Shown: piece by piece, positions 42,952 to 50,220 of the stretch
How the letters are laid out: each line of letters starts with the position of its first letter
Numbering within the stretch: the first letter of the stretch is position 1
Assembly (NCBI GenBank): GCA_012960475.1
Contig: DUBE01000035.1
Coordinates: 34,796 to 98,795 of the forward strand
Source of the DNA: Planctomycetota bacterium
GTDB taxonomy: Bacteria; Planctomycetota; UBA1135; GCA-002686595
Length of the DNA: 64,000 bases
Direction of reading: 5' to 3'
The notes under the pieces: generated by a model
Seen by the model: the letters and a program-made list of their open reading frames with translations, nothing else
Told to the model about the DNA's origin: nothing
Databases searched by the model: none
Position numbers and translations under genes: made by a program

Positions 42952-43674
42952 ATGAAAACCCGATGCGATTGTGGTCTCTTGCCCTGCATGAAGACCAATT
43001 CGAAACTGACCGAGACGGAGTCCATGGAGCCTCCCCGCGCGCCAAAGGTCTCCGAGTGGGAGAGCTACACTCAACAGCATGCGTGGCTTGCGCGCCGCCT
43101 TGTGGCGGGTGGCTGCCACAGGCAGGATGCGGAGGACGTGGCCCAGGAGGCTCTCTTCAAGGCCTGCCTGCGCAGCCGCGAGGGCCGCGACTTGCACAGG
43201 GAGCAGGGTTGGCTGCTGGTCGTGGCCCGGAACATTGCTCGCGACCGTGTGCGGCGCTCGCGTCCTTTCGAAAGGAACGCGGTGCAATTCGAGAACATCG
43301 ATCAGGTCGATCATTCGGCCTCCCTGGTTGAAGAGAAGCGCCCTGAAACCTGCGCCGAGCGAGTCTCCAGCCTGCTACGCAAGATGTTTGAGGCCTACTG
43401 CAGCCTGCGTGATCGAGATCGAGTCGTGCTCTGTGCATGGTGCCTTACAGAGGGTGATACGGGGCGTGCCGCTAAGGCTCTTGGCCTGCGCCCCAGGGCG
43501 ATCAAGGTGTGTATCTTCCGGGCTCGTCAGCGCCTGCACAGGCGTCTGGTGCGGTCAGGAGGTGAGGACCAGGTCTCGGGACTGGACCAGATGTTGCGGC
43601 TCACCCGGCGGGTACAGGCGCCTTCCAAGGAGCATGCACACAGCGACGGGGGGCTACAGTGCGCCGATGGCTGA
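42952..43674 (+). CDS. ECF-type RNA polymerase sigma factor
   Basis: A sigma-70 family protein of up to 240 residues. Region 2 runs from LARRLVAGGCHRQDAEDVAQ (with the DAEDVAQEA core, about 55-63) to VARNIARDRVRRSR; region 4 has GRAAKALGLRPRAIKVCIFR as helix-turn-helix (about 175-194). The linker between them is ECF-like, and the C-terminus carries 35 extra residues. Three ATGs compete: 42952, just after an inverted repeat, 42988, and 43024, which has GGAG 5 nt upstream. I list the longest and am not sure. The next gene, for a secreted protein, overlaps it by 16 bp, the arrangement usual for a sigma factor and its regulator or membrane partner. Confidence 0.82.
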   Translation: MKTRCDCGLLPCMKTNSKLTETESMEPPRAPKVSEWESYTQQHAWLARRLVAGGCHRQDAEDVAQEALFKACLRSREGRDLHREQGWLLVVARNIARDRVRRSRPFERNAVQFENIDQVDHSASLVEEKRPETCAERVSSLLRKMFEAYCSLRDRDRVVLCAWCLTEGDTGRAAKALGLRPRAIKVCIFRARQRLHRRLVRSGGEDQVSGLDQMLRLTRRVQAPSKEHAHSDGGLQCADG

Positions 43675-44237
43675 TTCTCCCGTTGTTGGCCCTCGCTGTC
43701 CTTCCGGTACGGTGGCGCGCAGGCGAATCAAGAGCGTCCTTGTTGCCTAAACCGTATCTGCGGGTGCGTACTCGTGTGGCAGCTCGTGCAGGAAACAAGG
43801 CCGCGCCCTTGGAATTGGTGGAGCAAATGCTCGACCTGGAGATCAGTAACGGTCTCGACGGTGCCCTAGCGGCTGAGTGGCTTACAATTGGGCGCTTGTT
43901 CGGGTACCTGGGGCACCAGGAGGCGGCACAGATCGTCTTTCGCTGGGTAGAGTGTCGTGCGAGGGAAGGTGCATGGCGTGCGCGTGCGGCTCATGAGGCG
44001 CTAAAACTGCTTGCGCGGACTACGAACACCGTCACCAGCGAGGACTGGGTTGCCCTGGGACTGGCACATGCCCTACCAGAAGAGTTGATCGAGCAAGTTG
44101 CAGTGCGGTGTGCCACAAAAGGGGGCGTACTTTCGCGCGCAAGCCTCTTGCAGGCAGTCGAGCAGCGGCGCACGGGGGATAATGGATGGAATCCACCTCG
44201 CTTGCGTAGAGATTTGCGTGCTCTGCTGGGTGATTAG
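43659..44237 (+). CDS. Small secreted protein overlapping the ECF sigma-factor gene
   Basis: A 192-residue protein of unknown function. It starts at GTG 43659, inside the last 16 bp of the sigma-factor gene, so it is translationally coupled. MRRWLILPLLALAVLPVRW is a signal peptide or membrane anchor. The rest is helical and Ala/Leu/Arg-rich (PLELVEQMLDLEISNGLDGA, AEWLTIGRLFGYLGHQEAAQ), with a TPR-like feel. No anti-sigma zinc motif (HxxxCxxC) or clear domain is present. By position it may report to or restrain the sigma factor; that is inference. Confidence 0.65.
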   Translation: MRRWLILPLLALAVLPVRWRAGESRASLLPKPYLRVRTRVAARAGNKAAPLELVEQMLDLEISNGLDGALAAEWLTIGRLFGYLGHQEAAQIVFRWVECRAREGAWRARAAHEALKLLARTTNTVTSEDWVALGLAHALPEELIEQVAVRCATKGGVLSRASLLQAVEQRRTGDNGWNPPRLRRDLRALLGD

Positions 44238-44833
44238 TGCCCATTCATATGATTGTGAGGGTGTTGTGTCCTGTGGGCAGCGTGCAATTTGTCTGCAAGC
44301 GACACGTGTGGCACGAAAACTGCATTACGGAAGGAGATATTGTGCTGGTGCGCCAGTTATTGGCCCCCAGGTTCTCGCTTTTGCAGCCATGGCTCGTCCA
44401 TAGACCCAAGAATTTTTTTCATTCCAAGCGCAATCGATCCTTTCGTTGGGGCTTTTGTTGGGGTATGAAACATGCTCTCTGGTGATCTGAGTCTTCACCT
44501 TCAGGTGTTACGCCATGCGTAACGCGGGGAGCGAAGACGAAGTGACCTGGGGAAAGCAACAACATCGGATGGGGCGGCCTTGCCATTTGGAGGGGTCGTC
44601 CCGTCTTATGTTTGCTTGGCAAGTTGCGCGTTGAGGCCTGACTTGCCTTGGCGCTGAAACTACGCTTAGAGGCCTCTTGAAGGCCAAATGGGGAGGATTT
44701 GTAGTTTAGCCGACTGTCGGTTCAAGCTCTGCTCAAGCCAGGAGCGTGGTTCACGGGGCCGCTGGATGAGTAGGCGAGGAAAGAGACGAACTCACCCGCG
44801 AGAGGTGAAGAGCTCCTTCTTGGGCCGAGTCTT
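44238..44833 (+). ncRNA. Gene-free 596-bp gap with RNA-like inverted repeats; possible structured RNA around 44496-44707
   Basis: I find no credible protein gene here. The stretch 44496-44707 holds several nested inverted repeats. CACCT-TC-AGGTG lies at 44496-44507 and GTTACGC-CAT-GCGTAAC at 44507-44523. A 13-bp helix, 44567-44579 with 44594-44606, has four G-U pairs, which would be A-C mismatches on the other strand, so a plus-strand RNA fits better. AAACTAC (44657-44663) pairs with GTAGTTT (44701-44707) around an inner GGCCT-CTTGA-AGGCC hairpin (44671-44685). It does not match RNase P, tmRNA, SRP or 6S RNA consensus as I know them. Its limits, and whether it is transcribed, are unknown. Confidence 0.3.
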
Positions 44834-46135
44834 CTAGCGTCCGACGCCGTGATATTTGAAACCCATCTCCTCCAGAGTTTCCTTGGGCCAGATGTTCCGT
44901 CCGTCGAAAATAATTGGCTGATTGAGCCCTTTTTGGATCGCTTCGAAGTCTGGTCTGCGGAATTCGTTCCATTCCGTCACCAAGACAAGGGCATCGGCGC
45001 CATCTATTGCGCTCATGGGGTTCAGAGCGTACGTGATGCGGTCTCCAAGATGATGTTGGCGGCAATAGTCCATGGCCTCGGGGTCGTGAGCGGTGATCGT
45101 GGCTCCAGCGGCCAGCAATTCTTCGATTACAACCAAAGAAGGAGCCTCGCGCATGTCATCTGTATTGGGTTTGAAGGCCAGGCCCCAGATGCCGAAGTGC
45201 TTGCTGGACAGATCTGCGCCGAATTCGGCCTTGATCTGGCGTACCAGAAGGTGTTTCTGGTCCTCGTTGACCGCTTCTACTGAGCGTAGAACCTTGAAGT
45301 CCAGATCGTGCTTGCCCGCCGTGCTGACCAGAGCCTTGACGTCCTTGGGAAAGCAGGAACCCCCATAGCCAACTCCTGCGAAAAGGAAGCGTGAGCCGAT
45401 GCGCTCATCAGAACCGATTCCAGCGCGTACTTGGTCGATGTTGGCCCCCACTTTTGCACACAGGCTGGCGATCTCATTCATGAAAGAAATACGCGTGGCC
45501 AGCATGGCGTTTGCTGCGTACTTGGTTAGCTCGGCTGAAGGCACGTCCATCTGCAGGATCGGATTGCCTGTGCGCACAAAGGGCTCATAGAGTTCAGCCA
45601 TTATGCGCGCCGCGCGTTCGGAGTTCGCACCGATGACCACCCTGTTGGGCTTGAGGAAGTCTCCGATGGCCGCGCCCTCTTTCAGGAACTCCGGGTTGGA
45701 GACCACATCGAAGGGGTGCAGGGCCACTTCGCCAATGGCTTGGGCCACTTTTTCGGCGGTGCCCACGGGGACCGTTGACTTGTTCACGATGACTGCATAA
45801 CCGCTCATGTTCTCGGCAATCAAGCGGGCGGCGGCCAGTACGTACTTCACATCGGCGCCGCCGTCTTCATCTGGTGGCGTGCCCACTGCGATGAAGATTA
45901 CCTGGGCATTCGGGATGCCTTGGGCATAGTCGGTGGTGAAACTCAGGCGCGAGTCGCGCATGTTTCGATGCAGCAGTTCTTCGAGGCCAGGTTCATAGAT
46001 CGGGACCTTGCCCTCATTCAGGTCATCAACCTTGGCCTGGTCGATGTCGATGCAGGTGACGGTGTTTCCGCTTTCCGCGAAGCAGGTGCCCGCGACCAAT
46101 CCGACGTATCCGGTTCCAACAACAGCAATGCGCAT
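44834..46135 (-). CDS. ugd: UDP-glucose/GDP-mannose dehydrogenase family protein
   Basis: Oxidises a nucleotide sugar (most likely UDP-glucose to UDP-glucuronate) with two NAD for envelope polysaccharide. The 433-residue protein starts MRIAVVGTGYVGLVAGTCFA (Rossmann GxGxxG); the frame is open to 46180 but the first Rossmann strand begins at this ATG. Other features are IYEPGLEELL, NKSTVPVGTAEKV, VVSNPEFLKEGAAIGDFLKP and the catalytic Cys in GVGYGGSCFPKDVKAL (about 260). The UDP-binding C-terminal domain is complete. It is divergent from tRNA-Val across 88 bp. The exact sugar is not decided by sequence. Confidence 0.92.
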   Translation of the reverse strand: MRIAVVGTGYVGLVAGTCFAESGNTVTCIDIDQAKVDDLNEGKVPIYEPGLEELLHRNMRDSRLSFTTDYAQGIPNAQVIFIAVGTPPDEDGGADVKYVLAAARLIAENMSGYAVIVNKSTVPVGTAEKVAQAIGEVALHPFDVVSNPEFLKEGAAIGDFLKPNRVVIGANSERAARIMAELYEPFVRTGNPILQMDVPSAELTKYAANAMLATRISFMNEIASLCAKVGANIDQVRAGIGSDERIGSRFLFAGVGYGGSCFPKDVKALVSTAGKHDLDFKVLRSVEAVNEDQKHLLVRQIKAEFGADLSSKHFGIWGLAFKPNTDDMREAPSLVVIEELLAAGATITAHDPEAMDYCRQHHLGDRITYALNPMSAIDGADALVLVTEWNEFRRPDFEAIQKGLNQPIIFDGRNIWPKETLEEMGFKYHGVGR

Positions 46136-46223
46136 GGGGGTTACTCTCCCGGTAGGGGGGATTCCTTCCCGGGGGTCCATAGGTTATCGTCTTGGGGCGG
46201 GTTTCCCACCCGTCAGCTTCCTG

Positions 46224-46300
46224 GGGCGATTAGCTCAGCTGGTTAGAGCGGCTCGTTTACACCGAGTAGGTCGGGGGTTCGAGTCCCTTATCGCCCACCA
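46224..46300 (+). tRNA. tRNA-Val (anticodon TAC), CCA encoded
   Basis: A 77-nt cloverleaf. The acceptor GGGCGAT (46224-46230) pairs with ATCGCCC (46290-46296), the D-arm is GCTCAGCTGGTTAGAGC, the anticodon loop TTTACAC (46256-46262) carries TAC at 46258-46260, and the T-loop is TTCGAGT. ACCA is encoded at 46297-46300. The T-stem has two G-U pairs next to the acceptor, a little unusual. Sequence immediately outside both ends forms a 9-bp inverted repeat. Confidence 0.95.
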
Positions 46301-46312
46301 GGAAGCGGGTCT

Positions 46313-47500
46313 CTAGTGGGCTGTTCCTGACTCTGGGTCCAGCAACCAGGCCTGGTGACCCTCCTCCAAACGCCCGATGGCCAGGATCGCTCGGCGGCTC
46401 CCTCGCCCCCGAAAACGTCGGGCCAGCACTTCTGCGGGGTCCGGATGACCTCGCTTCCAGATCTCCAAAGGGCCCACATCGTGGTCAGCCAGCATGCGGC
46501 GCACTCGCCGGGGGTCTGCTCGGGTGCTGGCCAGGACCCGCTTGCACTTGAAGAAAGGGGATGAGGGCTGTTCCTCGCCCCCGACCCAGGCCAGCTGAGG
46601 GGCGAGGGGGCGCAGGCCGTGGCGACTGGCCTCTAGTTCGAGCAGGCCACTGCGAAGGAGGGCGGGATCAGGATTGGCGAGCCAGTCAATGCTCTGCACA
46701 TGCCTGGGGTCCATGGGGGCCATCCTGATCGGTTCGCCTTCAAGGACCTCCTCACCTTCAGCACCTGTGAGGGCAACCACTCGACGGGGGGGGCCATCCC
46801 ATGCTGCCAGTCCACTGAACAGTGTGACTTCCTTCAGTTCGCGCTCGAAGCTGACCCAGCAGAGGGTCCCAAAGCTGAGCAGGTCTTGCGTCGGGCTCAG
46901 TGAGGGAGGGAGCTTCAGGCATCCCATTCCAGCCTGTTTGAGGACCTCGAGGCACTTCTCCAGGGAAGGGGACCACGTCTTGGGATCCAGACTGCGCCGA
47001 TTTTCTTTGCGCCGATCGGGATCGATCAGAACCCCGGCGGGACGCGCAGCGCGCTCAGTGGCGTCGCAGCGCAGTACGAGGGAGCGCGACCCGAGACTTG
47101 CAACTTCATCTAGATTATGGGCCGCACAGGCAACTGTTGTCGGATCCAGATCGCTTGAGATCAGGCTCTGACCTTGATCCAGAAGGGCCAGGCTGTCTGC
47201 CCCAAGACCGCAGGTAGCGTCCCAGAGGGGTCCCCGAGCAGGGGTCCTGCTCAGTTCGCGAGCGCGCCAGGCGGCGACCATCGGATGGGTTGCCTGCTCA
47301 AGTCCCTTGCGTGTCAAAAGTAGGAAACGGTCGTCTCCGCGTTGGCTGAAAGCCTTGCGGCGCAGGAAGTACTGTTCACTTGCTGCCAAAGCCTGTTCGA
47401 CACTTAGGGTTTTCCGCAATAAAGATGCGACCTCAAGATCTGTCGCATTTTTTGGAAGATCGTCCAAGAAACGTAGCGCACTGTGGCCGAGGATGGTCAT
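46313..47500 (-). CDS. THUMP-like class I SAM methyltransferase
   Basis: A 395-residue cytoplasmic protein. ATG 47500 begins MTILGHSALRFLDDLPKNAT; the frame is open to 47554 without coding character. The N-terminus (DLEVASLLRKTLSVEQALAA, YFLRRKAFSQRGDDRFLLLT) is a helical extension. The methyltransferase domain shows motif I LWDATCGLGADSLALLDQG (about 92-110), SSDLDPTTVACAAHNL, and the substrate loop VLIDPDRRKENRR (DPxRR), as in the THUMP-like/YtqB-related group. The C-terminal third (IWKRGHPDPAEVLARRFRG) is the THUMP-like domain. RNA is the probable substrate but the target is unknown. It converges on tRNA-Val across 12 bp. Confidence 0.8.
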   Translation of the reverse strand: MTILGHSALRFLDDLPKNATDLEVASLLRKTLSVEQALAASEQYFLRRKAFSQRGDDRFLLLTRKGLEQATHPMVAAWRARELSRTPARGPLWDATCGLGADSLALLDQGQSLISSDLDPTTVACAAHNLDEVASLGSRSLVLRCDATERAARPAGVLIDPDRRKENRRSLDPKTWSPSLEKCLEVLKQAGMGCLKLPPSLSPTQDLLSFGTLCWVSFERELKEVTLFSGLAAWDGPPRRVVALTGAEGEEVLEGEPIRMAPMDPRHVQSIDWLANPDPALLRSGLLELEASRHGLRPLAPQLAWVGGEEQPSSPFFKCKRVLASTRADPRRVRRMLADHDVGPLEIWKRGHPDPAEVLARRFRGRGSRRAILAIGRLEEGHQAWLLDPESGTAH

Positions 47501-47586
47501 TGAGAGAGAAGAGGACCATCTGCGAGAGTCGACCTCAAGAGAGAGCACAAGCATTTGTGCTGAGGTGCGTTGGCCGCAGAATAACT

Positions 47587-47593
47587 AAAGGAG
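47587..47593 (+). promoter_or_regulatory. Strong Shine-Dalgarno for the GTG start at 47603
   Basis: AAAGGAG lies 9 nt upstream of GTG 47603. It is one of the best ribosome-binding sites in the window and decides the start of the NtrC-like gene in favour of this GTG. Confidence 0.85.
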
Positions 47594-47602
47594 AATATCA
47601 AC

Positions 47603-49483
47603 GTGATTCGAGTTCTGCTCGTGGAGTCTGACTCCGCAGAACGGCTTGTTCTATCGAGCCGACTATCCGATTTTGGATATCAGGTCAGTTTTGCTGATTC
47701 CGGATTCAGCGCCCTTTCCATCGCTTCTGAGGAGCGTACTGACGTGGTGCTGCTGTCTGCGGCCCTTGACGGGGAGCTCGGCGCTACTGAGGCAATCAAG
47801 AGTCTGAAGGACATCTTAGTGCATTCAGGAGCCCCCATTCTGGTCTATCGCCAGGGCGGGATCTCAGCCGAGCGTGTGCAGGAGTTCTATCAAGCTGGCT
47901 GTGATGCAATTCTTGATCGCTCCGAGATGGCGGTTATCCATAGTGTGCTAGGGGCCTACCAAAGGACTTACCGACGCCTCAATGAGCTTGGCGTCCAGAA
48001 CCGCATAGTAGCCGGGCAGGTCCGGCGCATGGAGGAGGAGCGGGCACAACAGGCCCCTGCGGTGGAGTCCATGTCCCAAGAGCCTTCTCAAAGGCCTGCA
48101 GGCTTGGTGGTCGTTGACAGCCAGGGAATTGTGCGCCATGCAGATCGTGGAGCGCTCAGCATAGTCAGCTCAAAGTGCATCGGGCAGCGTCTGGGGGCGA
48201 TATCACCAGGTACGGGCCTTGAGGCCTTTGTCCGTGATGCGCACCTGGGCAGCCAGCGGAGCTTTCGTATGGAGTTGCGTAGTCGCGGAGATGTGCTCAA
48301 TCGCTTTCTCAGTGTGCACGTCGTTCCCACAGCGCTTGGCTCGCAGAATGATGAGCCCAGCCTGCGGGTCGTCCTGTTTCATGAGCGCGGCGCACGACAA
48401 GAAGAAATGTCCAGGGACAGCTCCAACACTGGAATCGCCCAGAAGGACTTCGACGAACTCTTGCTGATGGCGCATCGTTACTACACTCCTGCAGCAATAA
48501 TTGGCTCCGGTCCGACTACTCGTGCCCTGAAGAATTGTGTGGCGCGCACGGCCAAGCGATCTGGGTGCGTGCTGGTTCGTGGTAGCCAGGGGTCCGAGCG
48601 TGACTTGATCGCTCGAATTCTGCATTACTCGGGCAGTTCCAATGGCACGCTGGTCAACTTCTCCTGTGGCAGTGTTCCTGTCACGAGCGAGCAGGCGGTC
48701 CTTTTGGGGGGAGTTGTCAATGGCAAAGCCCAGTCTGGCTACCTGACCGCAGGAACCGCAGGAACTCTGATCTTGGAGAACGTGGAGAAGCTCGATCTCA
48801 GCGTGCAGGCCCAGCTTGCCAAGTTGTTGGACCGTGGGGTCCATGACAAGGGACAGGGGATTGAACGGGTCGCCATGCGCCTTGTGGCCACATCTACAGT
48901 GGACCTTGAGGAACTCGCTGATCGGGATGAATTTGATCCGGTGTTGCTGGGGCACCTCTACCACCACCGAATCGATATTCCTGCCATGTGTGATCGTCAG
49001 GAGGACTTGCACGAGATCGTGCAGGGGATCCTGGACGAGAACGGTGGCTCCAAAGGTGTGATGCGCGCTAGTCCCCAGGCTCTGGCCTTGTTGGCTGAGC
49101 AACAGTGGCCGGGCAACCTTGAGGAACTCAGATCAGTGGTGTACACCGCTCTGAACCGCTGCGAGGGGGATCTACTGGATGTTGCGCAGTTGGCTCCCGT
49201 CCTGGGTCTTGATCCCTTGCATGCGAGAGATCGAGAGGCGCAGCGTGTGCCCATGACGCACACGGCACAATCTGCGGCTATTCGTCACCAGCCGGGTGCT
49301 TCTGCCACGGGTGGCCCTTGGGCCATCACGGAGGAGGACCCTATCAGTCTCGACCATTACGAGATGAAAGCACTGTTGCGCGCGTTGAATGCAACCCGCG
49401 GAGACAAACTTGAGGCAGCGCGTCTGCTCAAGCTTGGCAAGAGTACCCTTTACCGAAAACTCAAACGATTTGGGATTCGCTGA
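47603..49483 (+). CDS. Degenerate NtrC-like regulator: pseudo-receiver, PAS-like, defective AAA+ and Fis domain
   Basis: A 626-residue protein with the order of a sigma-54 activator but with its active sites lost. Residues 1-120 are a receiver-like domain (MIRVLLVESDSAERLVLSSR) in which the phospho-acceptor strand reads VVLLSAALDG, with Ser where Asp is expected. About 170-265 resembles a PAS domain. About 285-530 follows an NtrC AAA+ core, yet the Walker A region reads VRGSQGSERDLIARIL without GK(S/T), the GAFTGA loop is replaced by GVVNGKAQSGYL, and Walker B is GTLILENVEKLD. The arginine-rich core and the final Fis-type helix-turn-helix (AARLLKLGKSTLYRKLKRFG) remain. Inference: DNA-binding regulator that no longer hydrolyses ATP or opens sigma-54 promoters. 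The start is GTG with a strong RBS, and the OmpR-type regulator follows after 2 nt. Confidence 0.82.
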   Translation: MIRVLLVESDSAERLVLSSRLSDFGYQVSFADSGFSALSIASEERTDVVLLSAALDGELGATEAIKSLKDILVHSGAPILVYRQGGISAERVQEFYQAGCDAILDRSEMAVIHSVLGAYQRTYRRLNELGVQNRIVAGQVRRMEEERAQQAPAVESMSQEPSQRPAGLVVVDSQGIVRHADRGALSIVSSKCIGQRLGAISPGTGLEAFVRDAHLGSQRSFRMELRSRGDVLNRFLSVHVVPTALGSQNDEPSLRVVLFHERGARQEEMSRDSSNTGIAQKDFDELLLMAHRYYTPAAIIGSGPTTRALKNCVARTAKRSGCVLVRGSQGSERDLIARILHYSGSSNGTLVNFSCGSVPVTSEQAVLLGGVVNGKAQSGYLTAGTAGTLILENVEKLDLSVQAQLAKLLDRGVHDKGQGIERVAMRLVATSTVDLEELADRDEFDPVLLGHLYHHRIDIPAMCDRQEDLHEIVQGILDENGGSKGVMRASPQALALLAEQQWPGNLEELRSVVYTALNRCEGDLLDVAQLAPVLGLDPLHARDREAQRVPMTHTAQSAAIRHQPGASATGGPWAITEEDPISLDHYEMKALLRALNATRGDKLEAARLLKLGKSTLYRKLKRFGIR

Positions 49484-49485
49484 TC

Positions 49486-50220
49486 ATGAGCATGGAAAGG
49501 GCATTGGGCAGCAGTTTGAATAGCCTCGTCAAGAGGACCCCTCGTATCTTGCTAGTGGATGATGATCCCGGCGTGGGCACCTTTATCGAAGAGCTCATGC
49601 TAAATGCTGGCTATCAGTTCGACCGAGCTGGGTCAGCCTTTGAGGCACGTCGTGTCCTTGTGGAAGAGGGACAGGCGGTGAACTTGATCTTGTTGGACAT
49701 CGGCTTGCCGGACAAGAATGGCTGGGAGGTCTTGCGCAACCAGCGCATGGGGGGAGATCAGACTCCGGTGATATTTCTCTCGGCTCAATACGCGCTGGCC
49801 GACCGCATCCGTGGTCTGGAACTAGGTGCGGATGACTTCATCCAAAAACCGTTTCGCCCCGAGGAATTGCTTGCTCGGATCCGTGCGGTTCTTCGCCGAC
49901 ACGAAATGTTGCCGAGCTATCGAGTTGGGGCACTGAGTTTGGATCTTAGCCATCAAACCGCCAATGTCGCTGGGCGACGGATCGACGTGTCTCCACGAGA
50001 ATTCCAGGTTCTGCTGGCTCTGGTGCGTGCGCACGGGGGGATCTGCTCTCGTGCCCAGTTGCTAAAAGAGGTCTGGGAGTTGGATTCCGATCCGGGAACC
50101 AAGCTCTTGGAGGTACAGATCACGCGTCTGCGCAGCAAGCTGGCTCCGGAAGGCCAGGGCATGATCCAGACCGTGATCGGTCAGGGTTATCGTATTGGAT
50201 GGATCCCTAGGGCATCATGA
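49486..50220 (+). CDS. OmpR/PhoB-family response regulator
   Basis: A 244-residue DNA-binding response regulator. The receiver is intact: RILLVDDDPGVGTFIEEL with the acidic pair, phospho-acceptor Asp in NLILLDIGLPDKNGWEV (about 68-75), Ser in VIFLSAQYAL, and Lys in DDFIQKPFRPEELL. The winged-helix output has SPREFQVLLALVRAHGGICS, QLLKEVW and VIGQGYRIGW. ATG 49486 lies 2 nt after the stop of the degenerate NtrC-like gene, so the two are cotranscribed. No histidine kinase is near, so its kinase is elsewhere. Its 3' end overlaps the convergent gene by 14 bp. Confidence 0.95.
   Translation: MSMERALGSSLNSLVKRTPRILLVDDDPGVGTFIEELMLNAGYQFDRAGSAFEARRVLVEEGQAVNLILLDIGLPDKNGWEVLRNQRMGGDQTPVIFLSAQYALADRIRGLELGADDFIQKPFRPEELLARIRAVLRRHEMLPSYRVGALSLDLSHQTANVAGRRIDVSPREFQVLLALVRAHGGICSRAQLLKEVWELDSDPGTKLLEVQITRLRSKLAPEGQGMIQTVIGQGYRIGWIPRAS

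Noticed and set aside
44530..44610. SRP or RNase P RNA in the 44-kb gap
   Set aside because: No GGAA tetraloop in a CC-GG stem with AGCAG, and no GAGGAAAGUCC or ACAGAA pattern. Only generic inverted repeats remain.
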